Assembly (NCBI GenBank): GCA_963920525.1
Contig: OY986436.1
Location: 29,215,318 to 29,279,317, forward strand
From: Dichetophora obliterata
Lineage: Eukaryota > Arthropoda > Insecta > Diptera > Sciomyzidae
Length of the DNA: 64,000 bases
Direction of reading: 5' to 3'
Part shown: piece by piece, positions 18,643 through 33,600 of the stretch
Numbering within the stretch: the stretch's first letter is position 1
Layout of the letters: every line of letters begins with the position of its first letter
Translations under genes and position numbers: made by a program
The notes under the pieces: generated by a model
The model's input: only the letters and a program-made list of their open reading frames with translations
What the model was told of the DNA's origin: nothing
Database searches by the model: none

Positions 18643-21600
18643 CTACATATCAGATAAGGACGATTCATGCATTAAAATGAGCAGCAGGTCCTCGTCCTTA
18701 AGAAGGAATACTCCTTTGTCCAAATGCCGTTTGCTTTATCTCTTGTAGTTTAGGAGTTGTAGAACACTTTTTGGAGTGGAAGCTCGCCAAAAACATGTGC
18801 TTTTTCCGTCATAACTCCCAAACCATACATCCTACAAGGACGATTTATACACCAAATTGTTTCTAATACATATATACACAGGACTGCTTATTCAGAAAAA
18901 AGTTTTCTGGAATTTGATTTTTTTTCAAGAATCTTAGTTAAAATTTTTTACATGAATCATAGTTTTTGACGTGGTTTTTTGTGATTTTTTTTATTTTTAG
19001 CCATAACTTCTAAATTATACATCATAAAAGGACGATTTAGGCATCAAAATGTTCCTTAAGTTACTGCCCACAAGACTGTATCCTTTAAATAATTTTAAAA
19101 ATTAGATTTCATGTTAATTTCATGTGCCCTTTTTTGTCAATTTTTATTTTTTTTATTTATTTTCTAAAATAAAAACTACATATCAGATAAGGACGATTCA
19201 TGCATTAAAATGAGCACCAGGTCCTCGTCCTTAAGAAGGGATACTCCTTTATCCAAATGCCGTTTGCTCTATCTCTTGTAGTTTAGGAGTTGTAGAACAC
19301 TTTTTGGAGTGGAAGCTGGCCAAAAACATGTGCTTTTTCCATCATAACTCCCAAACTGTACATCCTACAAGGACGATTTATACACCAAATTGTTTCTAAT
19401 ACATATATACACAAGACTGCATATTCAGAAAAAAGTTTTCTGGAATTTGATTTTTTTTTCAAGAATCTTAGTTAAAATTTTCTACATGAATCATAGTTTT
19501 TGACGTGGTTTTTTGCGATTTTTTTGATTTTTTAGCCATAACTTCTAAACCATACATCATAAAAGGACGATTTATGCATCAAAATGATCCTTAAGTTACT
19601 GCCCACAAGACTGTATCCTTAAAATAATTTTAAAAATTGAATTTCATGTTAATTTCATGTGCCCTTTTTTGTCAATTTTTATTTTTTTTATTTATTTTCT
19701 AAAATAAAAACTACATATCAGATAAGGACGATTCATGCATTAAAGTGAGCACCAGGTCCTCGTCCTTGAGAAACTATACGCCTCTATCCAAATGCCATTT
19801 GCTCTATCTCTTGTAGCTTACGAGTTGTAGAACACTTTTTGGAGTGGTAGCTGGCCAAAAACATGTGCTTTTTCCGTCATAACTCCCAAACCATACATCC
19901 TACAAGGACGATTTATACACCAAATTGTTTCTAATACATATATACACAAGACTGCATATTCAGAAAAAAGTTTTCTGGAATTTGATTTTTTTTTCAAGAA
20001 TCTTAGTTAAAATTTTTTACATGAATCATAGTTTTTGACGTGGTTTTTTGTGGTTTTTTTTATTTTTAGCCATAACTTCTAAACCATACATCATAAAAGG
20101 ACGATTTATGCATCAAAATGTTCCTTAAGCTATAGCCCACAAGACTGTATCCTTAAAAAATAAAAAGAATCATAGTTTTTGACGTGGTTTTGTGCGATTT
20201 TTTTGATTTTTTAGCCATAACTTCTAAACCATACATCATAAAAGGACGATTTATGCATCAAAATGTTCCTTAAGTTACTGTTCACAAGACTGTATCCTTT
20301 AAATAATTTTAAAAATTAGATTTCATGTTAATTTCATGTGCCCTTTTTTGTCAATTTTTATTTTTTTTATTTATTTTCTAAAATAAAAACTACATATCAG
20401 ATAAGGACGATTCATGCATTAAAATGAGCACCAGGTCCTCGTCCTTAAGAAGGGTTACTTCTTTGTCCAAATGCATTTTGCTCTATCTCTTGTAGTTTAG
20501 GAGTTGTAGAACACTTTTTGGAGTGGTAGCTGGCCAAAAACATGTGCTTTTTCCGTCATAACTCCCAAACCATACATCCTACAAGGACGATTTATACACC
20601 AAATTGTTTCTAATACATATATACACAAGACTGCATATTCAGAAAAAAGTTTTCTGGAATTTGATTTTTTTTCAAGAATCTTAGTTAAAATTTTTTACAT
20701 GAATCATAGTTTTTGACGTGGTTTTGTGCGATTTTTTTGATTTTTTAGCCATAACTTCTAAACCATACATCATAAAAGGACGATTTATGCATCAAAATGT
20801 TCCTTAAGTTACTGCCCACAAGACTGTATCCTTTAAATAATTTTAAAAATTAGATTTCATGTTAATTTCATGTGCCCTTTTTTGTCAATTTTTATTTTTT
20901 TTATTTATTTTTTAAAATAAAAACTACATATCAGATAAGGACGATTCATGCATTACACTGAGCACCAGGTCCTCGTCCTTAAGAAGGGATACTCCTTTGT
21001 CCAAATGCCGTTTGCTCTATCTCTTGTAGTTTAGGAGTTGTAGAACACTTTTTGGAGTGGAAGCTGGCCAAAAACATGTGCTTTTTCCGTCATAACTCCC
21101 AAACCATACATCCTACAAGGACGATTTATACACCAAATTGTTTCTAATACATATATACACAAGACTGCATATTCAGAAAAAAGTTTTCTGGAATTTGATT
21201 TTTTTTGAAGAATCTTAGTTAAAATTTTTTACATGAATCATAGCTTTTGACGTGGTTTTTTGCGATTTTTTTGATTTTTTAGCCATAACTTCTAAACCAT
21301 ACATCATAAAAGGACGATTTATGCATCAAAATGTTCCTTAAGCTACAGCCCACAAGACTGTATCCTTAAAAATAAAAACAATCATAGTTTTTGACGTGGT
21401 TTTTCGCGATTTTTTTGATTTTTTAGCCATAACTTCTAAACCATACATCATAAAAGGACGATTTATGCATCAAAATGTTCCTTAAGCTACTGCCCACAAG
21501 ACTGTATCCTTAAAATAATTTTAAAAATTAGATTTCATGTTAATTTCATGTGCCCTTTTTTGTCAATTTTTATTTTTTTTATTTATTTTCTAAAATAAAA

Positions 21601-24600
21601 ACTACATATCAGATAAGGACGATTCATGCATTAAAATGAGCAGCAGGTCCTCGTCCTTAAGAAGGAATACTCCTTTGTCCAAATGCCGTTTGCTTTATCT
21701 CTTGTAGTTTAGGAGTTGTAGAACACTTTTTGGAGTGGAAGCTGGCCAAAAACATGTGCTTTTTCCATCATAACTCCCAAACTGTACATCCTACAAGGAC
21801 GATTTATACACGAAATTGTTTCTAATACATATATACACAAGACTGCATATTCAGAAAAAAGTTTTCTGGAATTTGATTTTTTTTCAAGAATCTTAGTTAA
21901 AATTTTTTACATGAATCATAGTTTTTGACGTGGTTTTTTGCGATTTTTTTGATTTTTTAGCCATAACTTCTAAACCATACATCATAAAAGGACGATTTAT
22001 GCATCAAAATGTTCCGTAAGCTACTGCCCACAAGACTGTAGCCTTAAAATAATTTTAAAAATTAGATTTCATGTTAATTTCATGTGCCCTTTTTTGTCAA
22101 TTTTTATTTTTTTTATTTATTTTCTAAAATAAAAACTACATATCAGATAAGGACGATTCATGCATTAAAGTGAGCACCAGGTCCTCGTCCTTAAGAAGGG
22201 ATACTCCTTTATCCAAATGCCATTTGCTCTATCTCTTGTAGCTTAGGAGTTGTAGAACACTTTTTGGAGTGGAAGCTCGCCAAAAACATGTGCTTTTTCC
22301 GTCATAACTCCCAAACCATACATCCTACAAGGACGATTTATACACGAAATTGTTTCTAATACATATATACACAAGACTGCTTATTCAGAAAAAAGTTTTC
22401 TGGAATTTGATTTTTTTTCAAGAATCTTAGTTAAAATTTTTTACATGAATCATAGTTTTTGACGTGGTTTTTTGCGATTTTTTTGATTTTTTAGCCATAA
22501 CTTCTAAACCATACATCATAAAAGGACGATTTATGCATAAAAATGTTCCTTAAGCTATAGCCCACAAGACTGTATCCTTAAAAAATAAAAAGAATCATAG
22601 TTTTTGACGTGGTTTTTCGCGATTTTTTTGATTTTTTAGCCATAACTTCTAAACCATACATCATAAAAGGACGATTTATGCATCAAAATGTTCCTTAAGC
22701 TACTGTTCACAAGACTGTAGCCTTAAAACAATTTTAAAAATTAGATTTCATGTTAATTTCATGTGCCCTTTTTTGTCAATTTTTATTTTTTTTATTTATT
22801 TTTTAAAATAAAAACTACATATCAGATAAGGACGATTCATGCATTAAAATGAGCACCAGGTCCTCGTCCTTAAGAAGGGATACTCCTTTGTCCAAATGCC
22901 GTTTGCTCTATCTCTTGTAGTTTAGGAGTTGTAGAACACTTTTTGGAGTGGTAGCTGGCCAAAAACATGTGCTTTTTCCGTCATAACTCCCAAACCATAC
23001 ATCCTACAAGGACGATTTATACACCAAATTGTTTCTAATACATATATACACAAGACTGCTTATTCAGAAAAAAGTTTTCTGGAATTTGATTTTTTTTCAA
23101 GAATCTTAGTTAAAATTTTTTACATGAATCATAGTTTTTGACGTGGTTTTGTGCGATTTTTTTGATTTTTTAGCCATAACTTCTAAACCATACATCATAA
23201 CAGGACGATTTATGCATCAAAATATTCCTTAAGCTACAGCCCACAAGACTGTATCCTTAAAAATAAAAACAATCATAGTTTTTGACGTGGTTTTTCGCGA
23301 TTTTTTTGATTTTTTAGCCATAACTTCTAAACCATACATCATAAAAGGACGATTTATGCATCAAAATGTTCCTTAAGCTACTGCCCACAAGACTGTATCC
23401 TTAAAATAATTTTAAAAATTAGATTTCATGTTAATTTCATGTGCCCTTTTTTGTCAATTTTTATTTTTTTTATTTATTTTCTAAAATAAAAACTACATAT
23501 CAGATAAGGACGATTCATGCATTAAAATGAGCACCAGGTCCTCGTCCTTAAGAAGGAATACTCCTTTGTCCAAATGCCGTTTGCTTTATCTCTTGTAGTT
23601 TAGGAGTTGTAGAACACTTTTTGGAGTGGAAGCTGGCCAAAAACATGTGCTTTTTCCATCATAACTCCCAAACTGTACATCCTACAAGGACGATTTATAC
23701 ACGAAATTGTTTCTAATACATATATACACAAGACTGCATATTCAGAAAAAAGTTTTCTGGAATTTGATTTTTTTTCAAGAATCTTAGTTAAAATTTTTTA
23801 CATGAATCATAGTTTTTGACGTGGTTTTTTGCGATTTTTTTGATTTTTTAGTTATAACTTCTAAGCCATACATCATAAAAGGACGATTTATGCATCAAAA
23901 TGTTCCTTAAGTTACTGCCCACAAGACTGTATCCTTAAAATAATTTTAAAAATTAGATTTCATGTTAATTTCATGTGCCCTTTTTTGTCAATTTTTATTT
24001 TTTTTTTTTTATTTTCTAAAATAAAAACTACATATCAGATAAGGACGATTCATGCATTAAAATGAGCACCAGGTCCTCGTCCTTAAGTAGGGTTACTTCT
24101 TTGTCCAAATGCATTTTGCTCTATCTCTTGTAGTTTAGGAGTTGTAGAACACTTTTTGGAGTGGTAGCTGGCCAAAAACATGTGCTTTTTCCGTCATAAC
24201 TCCCAAACCATACATCCTACAAGGACGATTTATACACCAAATTGTTTCTAATACATATATACACAAGACTGCATATTCAGAAAAAAGTTTTCTGGAATTT
24301 GATTATTTTTCAAGAATCTTAGTTAAAATTTTTTACATGAATCATAGTTTTTGACGTGGTTTTTTGCGATTTTTTTGATTTTTTAGCCATAACTTCTAAG
24401 CCATACATCATAAAAGGACGATTTATGCATCAAAATGTTCCTTAAGTTACTGCCCACAAGACTGTATCCTTAAAATAATTTAAAAAATTAGATTTCATGT
24501 TAATTTCATGTGCCCTTTTTTGTCAATTTTTATTTTTTTTATTTATTTTCTAAAATAAAAACTACATATCAGATAAGGACGATTCATGCATTAAAATGAG

Positions 24601-27600
24601 CACCAGGTCCTCGTCCTTAAGTAGGGTTACTTCTTTGTCCAAATGCATTTTGCTCTATCTCTTGTAGTTTAGGAGTTGTAGAACACTTTTTGGAGTGGAA
24701 GCTGGCCAAAAACATGTGCTTTTTCCGTCATAACTCCCAAACCATACATCCTACAAGGACGATTTATACACCAAATTGTTTCTAATACATATATACACAA
24801 GACTGCATATTCAGAAAAAAGTTTTCTGGAATTTGATTTTTTTTCAAGAATCTTAGTTAAAATTTTTTACATGAATCATAGTTTTTGACGTGGTTTTTTG
24901 CGATTTTTTTGTTTTTTTAGCCATAACTTCTAAACCATACATCATAAAAGGACGATTTATGCATCAAAATGTTCCTTAAGCTACAGCCCACAAGACTGTA
25001 TCCTTAAAATAATTTTAAAAATTAGATTTCATGTTAATTTCATGTGCCCTTTTTTGTCAATTTTAATTTTTTTTTTTTATTTTCTAAAATAAAAACTACA
25101 TATCAGATAAGGACGATTCATGCATTAAAGGGAGCACCAGGTCCTCGTCCTTAAGAAACTATACTCCTCTATCCAAATGCCATTTGCTCTATCTCTTGTA
25201 GCTTAGGAGTTGTAGAACACTTTTTGGAGTGGTAGCTGGCCAAAAACATGTGCTTTCCGTCATAACTCCCAAACCATACATCCTACAAGGACGATTTATA
25301 CACCAAATTGTTTCTAATACATATATACACAGGACTGCTTATTCAGAAAAAAGTTTTCTGGAATTTGATTTTTTTTCAAGAATCTTAGTTAAAATTTTTT
25401 ACATGAATCATAGTTTTTGACGTGGTTTTTTTGATTTTTTAGCCATAACTTCTAAACCATACATCATAAAAGGACGATTTATGCATCAAAATGTTCCTTA
25501 AGTTACTGCCCACAAGACTGTATCCTTAAAATAATTTTAAAAATTAGATTTTATGTTAATTTCATGTGCCCTTTTTTTTCAATTTTTATTTTTTTTATTT
25601 ATTTTCTAAAATAAAAACTACATATCAGATAAGGACGATTCATGCATTAAAATGAGCACCAGGTCCTCGTCCTTAAGAAGGGATACTCCTTTGTCCAAAT
25701 GCCGTTTGCTCTATCTCTTGTAGTTTAGGAGTTGTAGAACACTTTTTGGAGTGGAAGCTGGCCAAAAACATGTTCTTTTTCCATCATAACTCCCAAACTG
25801 TACATCCTACAAGGACGATTTATACACCAAATTGTTTCTAATACATATATACACAAGACTGCATATTCAGAAAAAAGTTTTCTGGAATTTGATTTTTTTT
25901 CAAGAATCTTAGTTAAAATTTTTTACATGAATCATAGTTTTTGACGTGGTTTTTTGCGATTTTTTTGATTTTTTAGCCATAACTTCTAAACCATACATCA
26001 TAAAAGGACGATTTATGCATCAAAATGTTCCGTAAGCTACTGCCCACAAGACTGTAGCCTTAAAATAATTTTAAAAATTAGATTTCATGTTAATTTCATG
26101 TGCCCTTTTTTGTCAATTTTTATTTTTTTTATTTATTTTCTAAAATAAAAACTACATATCAGATAAGGACGATTCATGCATTAAAATGAGCACCAGGTCC
26201 TCGTCCTTAAGTAGGGTTACTTCTTTGTCCAAATGCATTTTGCTCTATCTCTTGTAGTTTAGGAGTTGTAGAACACTTTTTGGAGTGGAAGCTGGCCAAA
26301 AACATGTGCTTTTTCCGTCATAACTCCCAAACCATACATCCTACAAGGACGATTTATACACCAAATTGTTTCTAATACATATATACACAAGACTGCATAT
26401 TCAGAAAAAAGTTTTCTGGAATTTGATTTTTTTTGAAGAATCTTAGTTAAAATTTTTTACATGAATCATAGCTTTTGACGTGGTTTTTTGCGATTTTTTT
26501 GATTTTTTAGCCATAACTTCTAAACCATACATCATAAAAGGACGATTTATGCATCAAAATGTTCCTTAAGTTACTGCCCACAAGACTGTATCCTTAAAAT
26601 AATTTTAAAAATTAGATTTCATGTTAATTTCATGTGCCCTTTTTTGTCAATTTTAATTTTTTTTTTTATTTTCTAAAATAAAAACTACATATCAGTTAAG
26701 GACGATTCATGCATTAAAGTGAGCACCAGGTCCTCGTCCTTAAGAAACTATACTCCTCTATCCAAATGCCATTTGCTCTATCTCTTGTAGCTTAGGAGTT
26801 GTAGAACACTTTTTGGAGTGGTAGCTGGCCAAAAACATGTGCTTTTTCCGTCATAACTCCCAAACCATACATCCTACAAGGACGATTTATACACCAAATT
26901 GTTTCTAATACATATATACACAGGACTGCTTATTCAGAAAAAAGTTTTCTGGAATTTGATTTTTTTTCAAGAATCTTAGTTAAAATTTTTTACATGAATC
27001 ATAGTTTTTGACGTGGTTTTTTGCGATTTTTTAGCCATAACTTCTAAACCATACATCATAAAAGGACAATTTATGCATCAAAATGTTCCTTAAGTTACTG
27101 CCCAAAAGACTGTATCCTTAAAATAATTTTAAAAATTAGATTTTATGTTAATTTCATGTGCCCTTTTTTGTCAATTTTTATTTTTTTTATTTATTTTCTA
27201 AAATAAAAACTACATATCAGATAAGGACGATTCATGCATTAAAATGAGCACCAGGTCCTCGTCCTTAAGAAGGGATACTCCTTTGTCCAAATGCCGTTTG
27301 CTCTATCTCTTGTAGTTTAGGAGTTGTAGAACACTTTTTGGAGTGGAAGCTGGCCAAAAACATGTTCTTTTTCCATCATAACTCCCAAACTGTACATCCT
27401 ACAAGGACGATTTATACACCAAATTGTTTCTAATACATATATACACAAGACTGCATATTCAGAAAAAAGTTTTCTGGAATTTGATTTTTTTTCAAGAATC
27501 TTAGTTAAAATTTTTTACATGAATCATAGTTTTTGACGTGGTTTTTCGCGATTTTTTTGATTTTTTAGCCATAACTTCTAAACCATACATCATAAAAGGA

Positions 27601-30600
27601 CGATTTATGCATCAAAATGTTTCTTAAGCTACTGCCCACAAGACTGTATCCTTAAAATAATTTTAAAAATTAGATTTCATGTTAATTTCATGTGCCCTTT
27701 TTTGTCAATTTTTATTTTTTTTATTTATTTTCTAAAATAAAAACTACATATCAGATTAGGACGATTCATGCATTAAAATTAGCACCAGGTCCTCGTACTT
27801 AAGAAGGGATACTCCTTTGTCCAAATGCCGTTTGCTCTATATCTGTAGTTTAGGAGTTGTAGAACACTTTTTGGAGTGGTAGCTGGCCAAAAACATGTGC
27901 TTTTTCCGTCATAACTCCCAAACCATACATCCTACAAGGACGATTTATACACCAAATTGTTTCTAATACATATATACACATGACTGCATATTCAGAAAAA
28001 AGTTTTCTGGAATTTGATTTTTTTTCAAGAATCTTAGTTAAAATTTTTTACATGAATCATAGTTTTTGACGTGGTTTTTCGCGATTTTTTTGATTTTTTA
28101 GCCATAACTTCTAAACCATACATCATAAAAGGACGATTTATGCATCAAAATGTTTCTTAAGCTACTGCCCACAAGACTGTATCCTTAAAATAATTTTAAA
28201 AATTAGATTTCATGTTAATTTCATGTGCCCTTTTTTGTCAATTTTTATTTTTTTTATTTATTTTCTAAAATAAAAACTACATATCAGATAAGGACGATTC
28301 ATGCATTAAAATGAGCACCAGGTCCTCGTCCTTAAGAAGGAATACTCCTTTGTCCAAATGCCGTTAGCTTTATCTCTTGTAGTTTAGGAGTTGTAGAACA
28401 CTTTTTGGAGTGGAAGCTGGCCAAAAACATGTGCTTTTTCCATCATAACTCCCAAACTGTACATCCTACAAGGACGATTTATACACGAAATTGTTTCTAA
28501 TACATATATACACAAGACTGCATATTCAGAAAAAAGTTTTCTGGAATTTGATTTTTTTTCAAGAATCTTAGTTAAAATTTTTTACATGAATCATAGTTTT
28601 TGACGTGGTTTTTCGCGATTTTTTTGATTTTTTAGCCATAACTTCTAAACCATACATCATAAAAGGACGATTTATGCATCAAAATTTTCCTTAAGCTACT
28701 GCCCACAAGACTGTATCCTTAAAATAATTTTAAAAATTAGATTTCATGTTAATTTCATGTGCCCTTTTTTGTCAATTTTTATTTTTTTTATTTATTTTCT
28801 AAAATAAAAACTACATATCAGATAAGGACGATTCATGCATTAAAATGAGCACCAGGTCCTCGTCCTTAAGAAGGGATACTCCTTTATCCAAATGCCGTTT
28901 GCTCTATCTCTTGTAGTTTAGGAGTTGTAGAACACTTTTTGGAGTGGAAGCTGGCCAAAAACATGTGCTTTTTCCGTCATAACTCCCAAACCATACATCC
29001 TACAAGGACGATTTATACACCAAATTGTTTCTAATACATATATACACAAGACTGCATATTCAGAAAAAAGTTTTCTGGAATTTGATTTTTTTTCAAGAAT
29101 CTTAGTTAAAATTTTTTACATGAATCATAGTTTTTGACGTGGTTTTTTGCGATTTTTTTGATTTTTTAGCCATAACTTCTAAACCATACATCATAAAAGG
29201 ACGATTTATGCATCAAAATGTTCCTTAAGTTACTGTTCACAAGACTGTATCCTTAAAATAATTTTAAAAATTAGATTTCATGTTAATTTCATGTGCCCTT
29301 TTTTGTCCATTTTTATTTTTTTTATTTATTTTCTAAAATAAAAACTACAAATCAGATAAGGACGATTCATGCATTAAAGTGAGCACCAGGTCCTCGTCCT
29401 TAAGAAACTATACTCCTCTATCCAAATGCCATTTGCTCTATCTCTTGTAGCTTAGGAGTTGTAGAACACTTTTTGGAGTGGAAGCTCGCCAAAAACATGT
29501 GCTTTTTCCGTCATAACTCCCAAACCATACATCCTACAAGGACGATTTATACACCAAATTGTTTCTAATACATATATACACAAGACTGCATATTCAGAAA
29601 AAAGTTTTCTGGAATTTGATTTTTTTTCAAGAATCTTAGTTAAAATTTTTTACATGAATCATAGTTTTTTACGTGGTTTTTTGCGATTTTTTTGATTTTT
29701 TAGCCATAATTTCTAAACCATACATCATAAAAGGACGATTTATGCATCAAAATGTTCCTTAAGTTACTGCCCACAAGACTGTATCCTTAAAATAATTTTA
29801 AAAATTAGATTTCATGTTAATTTCATGTGCCCTTTTTTGTCAATTTTTATTTTTTTTATTTATTTTCTAAAATAAAAACTACATATCAAATAAGGACGAT
29901 TCATGCATTAAAGTGAGCACCAGGTCCTCGTCCTTAAGAAACTATACTCCTCTATCCAAATGCCATTTACTCTATCTCTTGTAGCTTAGGAGTTGTAGAA
30001 CACTTTTTAGAGTGGAAGCTCGCCAAAAACATGTGCTTTTTCCGTCATAACTCCCAAACCATACATCCTACAAGGACGATTTATACACCAAATTGTTTCT
30101 AATACATATATACACAAGACTGCTTATTCAGAAAAAAGTTTTCTGGAATTTGATTTTTTTTCAAGAATCTTAGTTAAAATTTTTTACATGAATCATAGTT
30201 TTTGACGTGGTTTTTTGCGATTTTTTTGATTTTCTAGCCATAACTTCTAAACCATACATCATAACAGGACGATTTTGGCATCAAAATGTTCCTTAAGCTA
30301 CTGCCCACAAGACTGTATCCTTAAAATAATTTTAAAAATTAGATTTCATATTAATTTCATGTGCTCTTTTTTGTCAATTTTTATTTTTTTTATTTATTTT
30401 CTAAAATAAAAACTACATATCAGAATAGGACGATTCATGCATTAAAATTAGCACCAGGTCCTCGTACTTAAGAAGGGATACTCCTTTGTCCAAATGCCGT
30501 TTGCTCTATATCTGTAGTTTAGGAGTTGTAGAACACTTTTTGGAGTGGTAGCTGGCCAAAAACATGTGCTTTTTCCGTCATAACTCCCAAACCATACATC

Positions 30601-33600
30601 CTACAAGGACGATTTATACACCAAATTGTTTCTAATACATATATACACATGACTGCATATTCAGAAAAAAGTTTTCTGGAATTTGATTTTTTTTCAAGAA
30701 TCTTAGTTAAAATTTTTTACATGAATCATAGTTTTTGACGTGGTTTTTCGCGATTTTTTTGATTTTTTAGCCATAACTTCTAAACCATACATCATAAAAG
30801 GACGATTTATGCATCAAAATGTTTCTTAAGCTACTGCCCACAAGACTGTATCCTTAAAATAATTTTAAAAATTAGATTTCATGTTAATTTCATGTGCCCT
30901 TTTTTGTCAATTTTTATTTTTTTTATTTATTTTCTAAAATAAAAACTACATATCAGATAAGGACGATTCATGCATTAAAATGAGCACCAGGTCCTCGTCC
31001 TTAAGAAGGAATACTCCTTTGTCCAAATGCCGTTAGCTTTATCTCTTGTAGTTTAGGAGTTGTAGAACACTTTTTGGAGTGGAAGCTGGCCAAAAACATG
31101 TGCTTTTTCCGTCATAACTCCCAAACCATACATCCTACAAGGACGATTTATACACCAAATTGTTTCTAATACATATATACACAAGACTGCATATTCAGAA
31201 AAAAGTTTTCTGGAATTTGATTTTTTTTCAAGAATCTTAGTTAAAATTTTTTACATGAATCATAGTTTTTGACGTGGTTTTGTGCGATTTTTTGATTTTT
31301 TAGCCATAACTTCTAAACCATACATCATAAAAGGACGATTTATGCATCAAAATGTTCCTTAAGCTACAGCCCACAAGACTGTATCCTTAAAAATAAAAAC
31401 AATCATAGTTTTTGACGTGGTTTTTTGCGATTTTTTTGATTTTTTAGCCATAACTTCTAAACCATACATCATAAAAGGACGATTTATGCATCAAAATGTT
31501 CCTTAAGTTACTGTTCACAAGACTGTATCCTTAAAATAATTTTAAAAATTAGATTTCATGTTAATTTCATGTGCCCTTTTTTGTCCATTTTTATTTTTTT
31601 TATTTATTTTCTAAAATAAAAACTACAAATCAGATAAGGACGATTCATGCATTAAAGTGAGCACCAGGTCCTCGTCCTTAAGAAACTATACTCCTCTATC
31701 CAAATGCCATTTGCTCTATCTCTTGTAGCTTAGGAGTTGTAGAACACTTTTTGGAGTGGAAGCTCGCCAAAAACATGTGCTTTTTCCGTCATAACTCCCA
31801 AACCATACATCCTACAAGGACGATTTATACACCAAATTGTTTCTAATACATATATACACAAGACTGCTTATTCAGAAAAAAGTTTTCTGGAATTTGATTT
31901 TTTTTCAAGAATCTTAGTTAAAATTTTTTACATGAATCATAGTTTTTGACGTGGTTTTTTGCGATTTTTTTGATTTTTTAGCCATAACTTCTAAACCATA
32001 CATCATAAAAGGACGATTTATGCATCAAAATGTTCCTTAAGTTACTGCCCACAAGAATGTATCCTTAAAATAATTTTAAAAATTAGATTTCATATTAATT
32101 TCATGTGCCCTTTTTTGTCAATTTTTATTTTTTTTATTTATTTTCTAAAATAAAAACTACATATCAGATTAGGACGATTCATGCATTAAAATTAGCACCA
32201 TTTCCTCGTACTTAAGAAGGGATACTCCTTTGTCCAAATGCCGTTTGCTCTATCTCTGTAGTTTAGGAGTTGTAGAACACTTTTTGGAGTGGTAGCTGGC
32301 CAAAAACATGTGCTTTTTCCGTCATAACTCCCAAACCATACATCCTACAAGGACGATTTATACACCAAATTGTTTCTAATACATATATACACAAGACTGC
32401 ATATTCAGAAAAAAGTTTTCTGGAATTTGATTTTTTTTCAAGAATCTTAGTTAAAATTTTTTACATGAATCATAGTTTTTGACGTGGTTTTTCGCGATTT
32501 TTTTGATTTTTTAGCCATAACTTCTAAACCATACATCATAAAAGGACGATTTATGCATCAAAATGTTTCTTAAGCTACTGCCCACAAGACTGTATCCTTA
32601 AAATAATTTTAAAAATTAGATTTCATGTTAATTTCATGTGCCCTTTTTTGTCAATTTTTATTTTTTTTATTTATTTTCTAAAATAAAAACTACATATCAG
32701 ATAAGGACGATTCATGCATTAAAATGAGCAGCAGGTCCTCGTCCTTAAGAAGGAATACTCCTTTGTCCAAATGCCGTTTGCTTTATCTCTTGTAGTTTAG
32801 GAGTTGTAGAACACTTTTTGGAGTGGAAGCTCGCCAAAAACATGTGCTTTTTCCGTCATAACTCCCAAACCATACATCCTACAAGGACGATTTATACACC
32901 AAATTGTTTCTAATACATATATACACAAGACTGCTTATTCAGAAAAAAGTTTTCTGGAATTTGATTTTTTTTCAAGAATCTTAGTTAAAATTTTTTACAT
33001 GAATCATAGTTTTTGACGTGGTTTTTCGCGATTTTTTTGATTTTTTAGCCATAACTTCTAAACCATACATCATAAAAGGACGATTTATGCATCAAAATGT
33101 TCCTTAAGCTATAGCCCACAAGACTGTATCCTTAAAAAATAAAAAGAATCATAGTTTTTGACGTGGTTTTTCGCGATTTTTTTGATTTTTTAGCCATAAC
33201 TTCTAAACCATACATCATAAAAGGACGATTTATGCATCAAAATGTTCCTTAAGCTACTGCCCACAAGACTGTATCCTTAAAATAATTTTAAAAATTAAAT
33301 TTCATGTTAATTTCATGTGCCCTTTTTTGTCAATTTTTATTTTTTTTATTTATTTTCTAAAATAAAAACTACATATCAGATAAGGACGATTCATGCATTA
33401 AAATGAGCACCAGGTCCTCGTCCTTAAGAAGGGATACTCCTTTATCCAAATGCCGTTTGCTCTATCTCTTGTAGTTTAGGAGTTGTAGAACACTTTTTGG
33501 AGTGGAAGCTGGCCAAAAACATGTGCTTTTTCCGTCATAACTCCCAAACCATACATCCTACAAGGACGATTTATACACCAAATTGTTTCTAATACATATA

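Noticed and set aside
25229..25420. 63-codon plus-strand frame inside the satellite
   Set aside because: It is one unit's chance open frame, created by a small deletion in TGCTTTCCGTC. Neighbouring units are not open there and no domain is visible.
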